64,000 bases of DNA, from positions 1-64,000 of the forward strand of contig CAYSWA010000010.1 in NCBI GenBank assembly GCA_964434535.1, written 5' to 3'. Source of the stretch: SM23-32 sp964434535 (lineage in GTDB: Bacteria > Planctomycetota > Brocadiia > SM23-32). The position numbers and the translations under genes are program-made. This document shows positions 27,563-34,634 of this stretch, piece after piece. The notes below the pieces were generated by a model. It was not told the DNA's origin and did not search any database. It worked only from the letters and a program-made list of their open reading frames with translations. Within the stretch, counting starts at the first letter, position 1. Every line of letters starts with the position of its first letter.

Positions 27563-29665
27563 TCAGTGCCGGGGGGGGGCCAGGCGTTCGAGCTGCGCCC
27601 TCAGCTCGTCGGGCTCGCCCGTCGGCTCGCGGCAGGCGCCGCCGTAGCAGAGATAGGCCGTGGGGCGCCCGTCGGGCGGCTCCCTGCCCTCCAGCAGCGG
27701 CACCTCCTCGGCCAGCTCGCCGGCCCGGCCCAGGGCACAGCCCGCCCGCGCGAGGTGGGGCAGGCAGAACTCGTCCGCCACCGCCCGCAGCGCCTCGCCG
27801 CCCGGCTCGCCGACTCCCACGATAGCCAGCTCGCGCGGCTCGGACAAATGCCACAGCGCCGCCTGGAGCATGGTCGCCGCGCCCTGGGGGCTCTGCTCCA
27901 TGAGGGCGAGGGCCGCGCGGAGCGCGCGTTCGGCCGCCTCGCCATACGCGCGCTGCCCTGTCAGCCCTGCCAGCCGCAGCAGCGCCAGGCACGCCGTCGA
28001 GCTGCCCGAGGGCAGGGGCTGGTCGCTGCCGGTGCGCAGCGGGGCGATGAGCTGCTCGTTGCCTGCGCCGACCTCGGCGAAGAGCCCGGCCTCCTCGTCC
28101 CAGTACTCCTCCAGCATGGCGTCGCCGAGCTCGCGCGCGCGGCAGAGCCACTCCAGCTCGAACGTCTCCTCGTAGAGGTCGATCAGCGCCGCGCAGACGA
28201 GCGCGTGGTCGCAGAGGAAGCCGGGCACGCGGGCCCGCCCCTCCTGCCAGGCGTGCATGAGCCGGCCGTCGGGGCGCATCTGGCGGAGGACGAACTGCGC
28301 GCACTTCACGGCCGCCTCCAGCGGCGGCGGGCGGCGCGAGGCGCGGTGCAGCCGCACCAGCCCGCTGACGGCGAGCCCGTTCCAGTCGGCGAGCACCTTC
28401 CGGTCGATGGCCGGGGCCGGCCGCTGCCGGCGGCATTCCAGCAGGCGGCTGCGGCTGCGCCGCACGATCTCGTCCACCCGGCCCCGCTCCAGGCCGAACT
28501 CCTCGGCGAGCTTCGCCGGGGGGACGCTCAGGTGCAGCACGTTCTTGCCTTCCTCCCAGTTGCCGGCCTCGGTGGCGCCGAAGTAGCGCGCGGCGAGCCG
28601 CCCGTCCTCCTCGCCGAGGCACTCGATCATCTCGGCATGGGTCCAGACGTAGTAGCGGCCCTCGGCGCCCTCGCTGTCGGCGTCCTGCGCGCAGTAGAAG
28701 CCGCCCTCCGGGTCGCGCAGCTCGCGCAGCAGGTAATCGGCGGCGGTCTCGGCTGCGGAGAGGTAGGCAGAGCGGGAGGTCAGCCGGTGGGCGTCGGCGT
28801 AGATGCCGATGAGCTGGGCGTTGTCGTAGAGCATCTTCTCGAAGTGGGGCACCAGCCAGCGGCGGTCGACGGCGTAGCGGTGGAAGCCGCCGCCGAGGTG
28901 GTCGCGGATGCCGCCGGCGGCGATGCGCTCCAGCGTGCCCTCCAGCATCAGCTTCGCCCGGTCCTCGTCGCGCTCGGCCCAGATCCTGAGCAGGAACTCC
29001 AGCGCCGGCGCCTGGGGGAACTTCGGTTGCGTGCCGAAGCCGCCCAGCTCCATGTCGTACTGCGAGGAGAACGCCTTCATCGCCCCGCCGAGCAGCTCCT
29101 CGGAGAGCTCCCCCTCGGGCTCGGCGGGCTCGGAGCTCCGGCGCAGGGCCTCCAGCACTTCCCGGGCGGAGCCGGCCACCTCGTCCCGCCGCTCCTCGTA
29201 TGCCTCCCGCACGGCTTCCAGCACGCGGGGGAAGCCCGGCATGCCGTCGCGGTTCTCCGGGGGGAAGTACGCGCCCCCGTAGAAGGGCACCAGCTCGGGC
29301 GTGAGGAAGACGGTGAGCGGCCAGCCGGCCCGGCCGCTCAGCAGCTGCACGGCCCGCACGTAGAGCTCGTCCAGGTCCGGGCGCTCCTCGCGGTCGACCT
29401 TGATGCAGACGAAGCCCTCGTTCATCCGGCGGGCGATCTCGGGGGCCTCGAAGCTCTCCCGCTCCATCACGTGGCACCAGTGGCAGGCGGAGTAGCCGAT
29501 GCTGAGCAGGATCGGCTTGTCCTCCTCGCGGGCGCGCTCCAGAGCCTCCTCCCCCCAGGGATACCAGTCGACGGGGTTGAAGGCGTGCTGGCGCAGGTAG
29601 GGGCTGGCGCAGTCGATCAGCCGGTTGGCTGCGCGCCCCTGCTCTTCCGCTGCGCCTTCGCTCAT
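27563..29665 (-). CDS. DUF255 thioredoxin-domain protein (YyaL/SPATA20 family)
   Basis: A 700-residue protein with an N-terminal thioredoxin-like domain (NPVDWYPWGEEALERA, then the CHWC active site at 61-64) and a C-terminal (alpha/alpha)6 barrel like cellobiose or N-acylglucosamine 2-epimerases. GGGFHRYAVDRRWLVPHFEKMLYDN (partly quoted) is a family signature. The function is not established; a redox-linked carbohydrate role is a common suggestion. The ATG overlaps the stop of the phosphoribosyltransferase gene (ATGA), so the two are coupled. Length is normal. Confidence 0.92.
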   Translation of the reverse strand: MSEGAAEEQGRAANRLIDCASPYLRQHAFNPVDWYPWGEEALERAREEDKPILLSIGYSACHWCHVMERESFEAPEIARRMNEGFVCIKVDREERPDLDELYVRAVQLLSGRAGWPLTVFLTPELVPFYGGAYFPPENRDGMPGFPRVLEAVREAYEERRDEVAGSAREVLEALRRSSEPAEPEGELSEELLGGAMKAFSSQYDMELGGFGTQPKFPQAPALEFLLRIWAERDEDRAKLMLEGTLERIAAGGIRDHLGGGFHRYAVDRRWLVPHFEKMLYDNAQLIGIYADAHRLTSRSAYLSAAETAADYLLRELRDPEGGFYCAQDADSEGAEGRYYVWTHAEMIECLGEEDGRLAARYFGATEAGNWEEGKNVLHLSVPPAKLAEEFGLERGRVDEIVRRSRSRLLECRRQRPAPAIDRKVLADWNGLAVSGLVRLHRASRRPPPLEAAVKCAQFVLRQMRPDGRLMHAWQEGRARVPGFLCDHALVCAALIDLYEETFELEWLCRARELGDAMLEEYWDEEAGLFAEVGAGNEQLIAPLRTGSDQPLPSGSSTACLALLRLAGLTGQRAYGEAAERALRAALALMEQSPQGAATMLQAALWHLSEPRELAIVGVGEPGGEALRAVADEFCLPHLARAGCALGRAGELAEEVPLLEGREPPDGRPTAYLCYGGACREPTGEPDELRAQLERLAPPRH

Positions 29666-30339
29666 GGCTGCGTCTCCTCGCCGAGCAGCTCCAGCACCTC
29701 GGCGTCGCTCAGGTCGTGCCAGCGCTGGTAGAAGGAGGCCACGGCGAACGGCCCGCCGCGCTGGGCCACCAGGCAGTAGAGCTCGTCGGCGACCTGCTCG
29801 ACCGCCTCGATCGTGCGCACCGGCGCGTCGGGCACGGCGATGCAGACGGCGGCCGGCTCCCGGCGGCGCAGCTGCGCCACGGCGGCCATCATCGTGTAGC
29901 CGCTGGCCAGCCCGTCGTCGACGGCCAGCACCCGCCGGCCGGGCAGCTCGAGCGGCGGCCGGTCGGCGCGGAAGAGCCGGCGCCTGTGCTCCAGCTCGGC
30001 CCGCACGCGGGCGGCCACGCGCCCCACCGTCTCCTCGGTGAGGCCCCAGGCGCGCACGGCGCGCCGGTTCAGCGCCAGGTCGCCGCCGAGCGATACGGCC
30101 CCGAAGCCGGCCTCCGGCTTCTGCGCCAGCGGCAGCTTGCGCACCAGCACCAGCTCGACGGGCAGCCCGAGCCGCTGGGCCAGCGGCACGGCCACGGCCA
30201 CGCCCCCGCTGGGGACGGCGGCCACGGCGTCGGCCCGCTCGCCCCGCTCGATGAGGAACTCGGCCAGCTCGCGGCCGGCCTCGCCCCGATCGCGGAACGC
30301 CGCGTAGGGGCCGCTCACCGTTTCCCGTATCTGCGCCAA
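29662..30339 (-). CDS. Phosphoribosyltransferase-family protein
   Basis: A 225-residue type I phosphoribosyltransferase fold. FRDRGEAGRELAEFL at the N-terminal side, AVPSGGVAVAVPLAQRL and VRKLPL, and the PRPP loop VLAVDDGLASGYTM are all present. This is the family often annotated as 'predicted phosphoribosyltransferase', whose substrate is unknown. The start is uncertain: I favour TTG at 30339 (purine-rich stretch 9 bases upstream); a GTG at 30318 is the alternative. It lies 35 bases after amrS and is coupled to the DUF255 gene. Confidence 0.8.
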   Translation of the reverse strand: MAQIRETVSGPYAAFRDRGEAGRELAEFLIERGERADAVAAVPSGGVAVAVPLAQRLGLPVELVLVRKLPLAQKPEAGFGAVSLGGDLALNRRAVRAWGLTEETVGRVAARVRAELEHRRRLFRADRPPLELPGRRVLAVDDGLASGYTMMAAVAQLRRREPAAVCIAVPDAPVRTIEAVEQVADELYCLVAQRGGPFAVASFYQRWHDLSDAEVLELLGEETQP

Positions 30340-30374
30340 CGCCGGATCGCCCCCCGCTTGCGGCTGCTGTCCCG

Positions 30375-31397
30375 TCAGGGCCCGAGCACGATGGCCACCT
30401 CGCGCCCGCACTCGGGGCAGCGCGGCTCGTCGATGCGCACCTCCGGCCGCCCGAACCCGCTGCGCCGCACCAGCAGCTCCCCGCAGTCCGGGCAGCGCGT
30501 GTTCTGCCCCTTCTCGGTCATCACGTTGCCCAGGTAGATGTGGTGGAGCCCGGCCTCGCGCCCCAGGCTCTGGGCCAGCAGCATGCTCTGCAGCGGCGTC
30601 GCCTCGCGCCGGGTCTCCATGTAGTTCGGGTGGAACCGCGAGATGTGCCAGGGCAGCTCGGGCGAGACGCCGGCCAGGAAGCCGGCCAGCCCCCGCAGCT
30701 CCTCCTCGTCGTCGTTCGCCCCCGGCACGATCAGCGTGGTGACCTCGACGTGGATGCCGGCCTCGCGCATGGCGGCGATGCTGTCGAGCACGGGCTGGAG
30801 GTGCCCCTGGCACTGGGTGCGGTAGAACTCCTCGCGGAAGGCCTTCAGGTCCACGTTGGCGGCGTCGATCAGGCCGCTCATCGCCTCGACCGCCTCGGGC
30901 GACTCGTAGCCGTTGGTCACGAACACGTTGGCGATGCCCCGCTGGCGGGCGAGCCGGGCGCAGTCGAGGGCGTATTCCATGAAGATGGTCGGCTCGGTGT
31001 AGGTGTAGGCGATGGTGGCGGCGGCGGACTGCTCGGCGTCGTCGACGACGTCCTCGGGCGGCACGTAACCGAGCCCCTCGAAGGCGGGGGCCGCGTCGGT
31101 CTGGGAGATCTGCCAGTTCTGGCAGAAGGGGCAGCGGAAGTTGCAGCCGGGCGTGGCGATCGAATACGAGCGCGTGCCGGGCAGGTAGTGGTAGAGCGGC
31201 TTCTTCTCGATCGGGTCGATGTGGCGGGCGACCAGCCGGCCGTAGGTGTGGGTGTAGAGCGTGCCGCCCACGTTCTGGCGCACGCGGCAGAAGCCGCGCT
31301 TGCCGCCGGCGATGTGGCAGCGGTGGCTGCACAGGAAGCAGTCGACGGCGCCGCCCTCGCCCTCGCGGTAGAGGATGGCCTCGTGCGCGGGCTCCAT
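30375..31397 (-). CDS. amrS: AmrS-type radical SAM enzyme (AmmeMemoRadiSam family)
   Basis: A 340-residue radical SAM protein. The cluster motif CNFRCPFC has Cys85, Cys89 and Cys92. An upstream Cys set (CFLCSHRC, then GFCRVR) and a C-terminal zinc ribbon (CPDCGE, CPECGRE) give the usual AmrS layout. GGGAGG precedes the ATG at 31397. The family normally occurs with Memo and AMMECR1 partners; neither lies here. The reaction is unknown. The gene starts 11 bases after tpx ends, so the two are probably co-transcribed. Confidence 0.9.
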   Translation of the reverse strand: MEPAHEAILYREGEGGAVDCFLCSHRCHIAGGKRGFCRVRQNVGGTLYTHTYGRLVARHIDPIEKKPLYHYLPGTRSYSIATPGCNFRCPFCQNWQISQTDAAPAFEGLGYVPPEDVVDDAEQSAAATIAYTYTEPTIFMEYALDCARLARQRGIANVFVTNGYESPEAVEAMSGLIDAANVDLKAFREEFYRTQCQGHLQPVLDSIAAMREAGIHVEVTTLIVPGANDDEEELRGLAGFLAGVSPELPWHISRFHPNYMETRREATPLQSMLLAQSLGREAGLHHIYLGNVMTEKGQNTRCPDCGELLVRRSGFGRPEVRIDEPRCPECGREVAIVLGP

Positions 31398-31408
31398 CGC
31401 GCCTCCCG

Positions 31409-31936
31409 TCACTCGGCGGTCAGCAGCTGGCGGGCCGCCCCGAGCGCCGCCTCGTAGTCCGGGTGGTCGGTCACCTCGGGGACGATCTCCACGTGCGCGA
31501 GCCGGCCGTCCTGATCCACCACGAAGATCGAGCGCGCCAGCAGCCTCAGGCCCTTGATCAGCACGCCGTAGCGGAGCCCGAACTCGGCCTCGGCGTGGTC
31601 GGAGAGCGCCAGCACCCGCTCGATGCCCCGCGCCCCGCAGAAGCGGTCGAGCGCGAACGGGAGGTCCTGGCTGATGCTGATGACGGTCACGCCCTCGGGC
31701 AGCTCCTCGGCCTGCTCCTCGAAGCGCCTGGTCTGCATGGCGCAGACGCTGGTGTCCACGCTGACCACGGCGCTGATCAGCACGACGTCGCCGACGAAGT
31801 CGCTCAGGCTGACTGCGTTCAGGTCGGCGTCGAGAGCGGTGAACTCGGGCGCCTCGTCGCCCGGCTTCAGCTCCGGCCCGAGCAGCGTCACGGGTTCGCC
31901 GTGCATGGTGACGTCGCCGGTGCGTTCTTCGGCCAT
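31409..31936 (-). CDS. tpx: Thiol peroxidase (atypical 2-Cys peroxiredoxin)
   Basis: A 175-residue Tpx that reduces peroxides with electrons from thioredoxin. Peroxidatic Cys65 sits in SVDTSVCAMQTRRF and resolving Cys100 in ALDRFCGARG, the hallmark Tpx pair. Length is normal. The start at 31936 follows the aldolase-like gene by 65 bases. With superoxide reductase and ferredoxin a little upstream on the same strand, it completes a small oxygen-defence set in which SOR makes peroxide and Tpx removes it. Confidence 0.95.
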   Translation of the reverse strand: MAEERTGDVTMHGEPVTLLGPELKPGDEAPEFTALDADLNAVSLSDFVGDVVLISAVVSVDTSVCAMQTRRFEEQAEELPEGVTVISISQDLPFALDRFCGARGIERVLALSDHAEAEFGLRYGVLIKGLRLLARSIFVVDQDGRLAHVEIVPEVTDHPDYEAALGAARQLLTAE

Positions 31937-32001
31937 TGCGGTCTTCCCCCTGGTTCGGGTTGCTTCGTCGGCCGCCGCGCTGCCACCCCCATGCGGCCGG
32001 C

Positions 32002-33078
32002 TCAATAGCCGAAATCGGCCTCCACCCCGGCCCGGCCCTTGGCGGAGGCATCGATCAGCGCCTTCGCCTCGTCGGCGATCTGCGTGAACTTGCCCCACCA
32101 GGGCGGGCTGACGACCCGGGCCAGGCCCTGTATCTGCCTCATGCGGGGCAGGGCGAGGCGGGCGAAGGACTCGGCCAGCGAGTCCAGGTCCTTCGTCTCG
32201 GGCAAGGTGAAGGCTTCCTTGAAGTAGGCCCGCCCGCACATCGGCCCGGCCACCACGTCGCTGACCAGCGCATACTGGGCGGCGTACTGCTCGAAATCCA
32301 CCGCCGCGCTGAGCAGCAGCATCGGCCGGTCCACCACGGAGAACATGGTCACGGCCGCGCTGCGCACCTCGTCGGGGGAGCTGACGCGCACGACGGAGCC
32401 GTCCTTCTCCTGCGCCCAGAGCATCGGCACCTGGGTCTTGTAGAAGTGGCCCAGCGCGCCGAAGTCTTCGGCCATCTTCACCACGCCCTCGGGCAGGCGG
32501 CGGGCCATCTCGGCCTTCGACTCGCCGGGCCGCTGCAGGATGAGCGTCTCGTTGAACAGCGGCTTGTCCAGCGCGCAGGCCCGCTCGAAGACGTCGGCGA
32601 GCCAGTCGCGGTTCCGCTCCCAGCTCTCGGGATGGTCGGGGTTGAGCTTGACCAGCGTCTTGAAGCCGTCGAGCCTGTCGGCCACCTCCTCGGGCTCGAC
32701 GGCGAGGCGGGCGAGCTGGCCGAGGCCGCCGTCGACCGCCTCGGTGTCGGTGTCCTCCAGGCGGCCGATGAGCATGGTCTGCTCGCCGAGCAGCTCGCGG
32801 AAGCCGGGGCTCAGGTAGGCCAGGTGGTTGAACAGGGCGGCGGAGGGGACGCCACCGAGCGCGCGGGCGAACCGGCGGCATATCTCGGCCACGTCCTGGT
32901 CGCTCGCCTCGCGCTCCTTTCCCACGTGCTCCAGGTAGCCCTGGAACAGGCGCAGATAGGAGCTATGCTGATCGGAGGCGAAGACATCGAGCGTGCCCCG
33001 TGGTGCGAACCGGGCCAGCGTGCCGAAGATGCCTTCGCTTACCTCTTGCCCGTCGGCGTACGTCGCCCAGGCGCTCAA
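32002..33078 (-). CDS. LacD/DUF2090-like class I aldolase-family protein
   Basis: A 358-residue TIM-barrel-type protein. FASDQHSSYLRLFQGYLE near the N-terminus, FNHLAYLSPGF and DGFKTLVKLNPDHP resemble the LacD / DUF2090 aldolases related to tagatose-bisphosphate aldolase and to 2-deoxy-5-keto-gluconate-phosphate aldolase. The lysine in FKTLVKLNPD is a possible Schiff-base residue, but I cannot confirm this. Translation starts at a TTG with GGGAGG 7 bases upstream. Substrate unknown; the family call is moderately secure. Confidence 0.65.
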   Translation of the reverse strand: MSAWATYADGQEVSEGIFGTLARFAPRGTLDVFASDQHSSYLRLFQGYLEHVGKEREASDQDVAEICRRFARALGGVPSAALFNHLAYLSPGFRELLGEQTMLIGRLEDTDTEAVDGGLGQLARLAVEPEEVADRLDGFKTLVKLNPDHPESWERNRDWLADVFERACALDKPLFNETLILQRPGESKAEMARRLPEGVVKMAEDFGALGHFYKTQVPMLWAQEKDGSVVRVSSPDEVRSAAVTMFSVVDRPMLLLSAAVDFEQYAAQYALVSDVVAGPMCGRAYFKEAFTLPETKDLDSLAESFARLALPRMRQIQGLARVVSPPWWGKFTQIADEAKALIDASAKGRAGVEADFGY

Positions 33079-33124
33079 GATGTGCCTCCCTTCGTCGTCC
33101 GCGGCGCCCCCGCAGCGGGGCCGC

Positions 33125-33562
33125 TCACTTGATCTCGATGCGGCGCCCCTTGCGGCGGCCGGCCTTCGGCAGCGTGATGGTCAGCAGCCCGTCGTCGTAG
33201 GAGGCCGTGATGCCCTCCTCATCGACCGCGCAGGGCAGGTGCACGACGCGGTGGAACCGGCCGGTCGGGCGCTCGCAGTAGTAGCTCTGCTCGTCGGCGA
33301 ACTGCTCGTCCGGCTCCCGCTCCCCCTCGATGACCAGGTGCTCCCCGTCGAGCGTCACGTTCAGCTCCTGGCCTTCCATGCCGGGCAGCTCGACCTGGAC
33401 GAGGATGTCCTCGTCGCGGTTGTAAACGTCCATGACGGGGTGCCAGAGCCCCTCGGAGCCGCTCCCGAGCGGGTGCCCGGGCAGGGCCCGGCCGGCGCGG
33501 CGCAGCCGCTGCCAGAGCCCGGGCCTGTCCGGCCCCGTCCAGCCAAAGTGTTCGTCCGCCAT
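33125..33562 (-). CDS. Hsp20 / alpha-crystallin small heat-shock protein
   Basis: A 145-residue small heat-shock protein. The crystallin domain covers about residues 43-140 (PVMDVYNRDEDILVQVELPG, then DEEGITASYDDGLLTITLPKA), followed by a basic tail with a short IEIK instead of the usual IxI/V anchor. It holds unfolded proteins in an ATP-independent way. ATG 33562 is preferred over the GTG 24 bases upstream, because GAGGGGG lies in the right place. It sits between ferredoxin and the aldolase-like gene. Confidence 0.93.
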   Translation of the reverse strand: MADEHFGWTGPDRPGLWQRLRRAGRALPGHPLGSGSEGLWHPVMDVYNRDEDILVQVELPGMEGQELNVTLDGEHLVIEGEREPDEQFADEQSYYCERPTGRFHRVVHLPCAVDEEGITASYDDGLLTITLPKAGRRKGRRIEIK

Positions 33563-33648
33563 CTTGCGTACCCCCTCAGTGGCCACGGGCGCACCGGCCG
33601 CGCACAGCGCAAGGTGCGATGCCGGACCGCTCGGCCAAGGTCTGCTCG

Positions 33649-33837
33649 CTATTCCTCTTCGACGATGATCGCCTCGGTGGGGCAGTCTTCGGCCGCCTGC
33701 CGGGCGGCCTCGTAGTGCTCCTCGGGGACCTCGTCGACGATGACCTGGGCGAACTCGTCGCCCATCTCAAAGACCTCGGGACAGGTATCCACGCAGAGCC
33801 CACAGGCGATGCAGTCGTCCGTCACCTCAACCTTCAT
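33649..33837 (-). CDS. Single-cluster [4Fe-4S] ferredoxin
   Basis: A 62-residue acidic ferredoxin. Cys9, Cys12 and Cys15 in CIACGLC and Cys52 in DCPTEAI are the expected ligands of one [4Fe-4S] cluster. Cys19 is the remnant of the second site, as in Thermotoga- and Desulfovibrio-type ferredoxins. It likely supplies electrons to the neighbouring superoxide reductase; this is inference from adjacency. GAGG precedes the ATG. It has its own promoter at 33903-33930. Confidence 0.94.
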   Translation of the reverse strand: MKVEVTDDCIACGLCVDTCPEVFEMGDEFAQVIVDEVPEEHYEAARQAAEDCPTEAIIVEEE

Positions 33838-33902
33838 CGCAGCCTCACGCTTCAGAGGATTCCGTTGGCGCGGATCTCCGCTCTCCGCACTGTCGGCGGC
33901 CA

Positions 33903-33930
33903 ATCTTACCAGAACGGCCCGGCGCGTCAA
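33903..33930 (-). promoter_or_regulatory. Ferredoxin promoter
   Basis: Minus strand TTGACG (33930-33925), 16-bp spacer, TGGTAAGAT with TAAGAT at 33908-33903. Start near 33896. The -35 overlaps the region just inside the superoxide reductase stop, so ferredoxin can be read both from this site and by read-through. Confidence 0.65.
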
Positions 33931-33947
33931 CCCCCGCCGGCGGCCCC

Positions 33948-34343
33948 TCATTCGGCGACCGCGATCGCCTTGTCCGCCTCCCATACCCCGTGCAGGTTGC
34001 AGTACTCGAAGGCGCGCAGCTCGAGGTGCTTCTGCTCCAGTTGCACGCAGAACTTCGCCACCGGGCAGGTGGCCACCGGGGTGAAGTCGGCCCGGCCCAG
34101 GTAGGCGTGGTCGGCGTAGAGCTCGACGAAGTGGATATAGTGGCCGCGCTCGTTCGGGTGCTCCAGCAGCTTGCCCACCTCCACGGTCACCTCGAAACAC
34201 TCGCCGGCGGCGACCTCGTCCGGCGCGCTGATCACCGGCAGGTGCTTCTTCTCCAGGTCGGTCAGGTTCTGCGGGTCCTCCGCCTTGTTGATCCCCCAGA
34301 ACAGGTCGTCGGCATACTCCTCGGCCAGCTCCTCAAAGGACAT
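33948..34343 (-). CDS. Superoxide reductase (class II, neelaredoxin-type)
   Basis: A 131-residue one-iron superoxide reductase that turns superoxide into peroxide without making oxygen. The ligands of the Fe(His)4(Cys) centre are visible: His34 in EKKHLPVI, His62 and His68 in EHPNERGHYIHF, and Cys115 with His118 in YCNLHG. It lacks the N-terminal desulforedoxin domain. The usual catalytic EKH appears as EKKH, a one-residue shift that puts Lys next to the first His. AAGGAGGGG precedes the ATG. It has a perfect consensus promoter and is followed by a ferredoxin. Confidence 0.93.
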   Translation of the reverse strand: MSFEELAEEYADDLFWGINKAEDPQNLTDLEKKHLPVISAPDEVAAGECFEVTVEVGKLLEHPNERGHYIHFVELYADHAYLGRADFTPVATCPVAKFCVQLEQKHLELRAFEYCNLHGVWEADKAIAVAE

Positions 34344-34485
34344 GAGCCCCTCCTTCGCGTGGAACGCAGAATCCCCCCCTCGCCCGCCCCCAAGGCGGAC
34401 CGCCTCCTCCGGTTGGGTCGGCGTCGTGCCCCGCCGGCGCCGGCGTCCGAGTGCCCCCTCGCCCGGCGCCTCGGGCACGAAACCG

Positions 34486-34514
34486 ATTATAGGAGCGGCG
34501 CCGCAGCCTGTCAA
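34486..34514 (-). promoter_or_regulatory. Perfect consensus promoter of superoxide reductase
   Basis: Minus strand TTGACA (34514-34509), 17-bp spacer, TATAAT (34491-34486): 12/12 consensus. The start near 34479 gives a leader of about 135 nt. No palindrome overlaps it, unlike the other perfect promoter at 349-377, so it may be constitutive and strong. Confidence 0.88.
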
Positions 34515-34570
34515 GCCGCCGAACTGCGCAGCCCGGCGCCGGGGTGCTGGCGCGCACACCAAAGAGCGAA

Positions 34571-34576
34571 TATAGT
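34571..34576 (+). promoter_or_regulatory. -10 element of the HAD-PurM gene
   Basis: TATAGT at 34571-34576 with no clear -35 (TGGCGC at 17 bp). The start near 34583 gives a leader of about 50 nt. Divergent from the superoxide reductase promoter. Confidence 0.5.
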
Positions 34577-34634
34577 GTAGCTTCGCGTTCGGCCGCCTCG
34601 GGCGGGCGGTCGGCCCGGCGAGTGGGAGGAGCCG

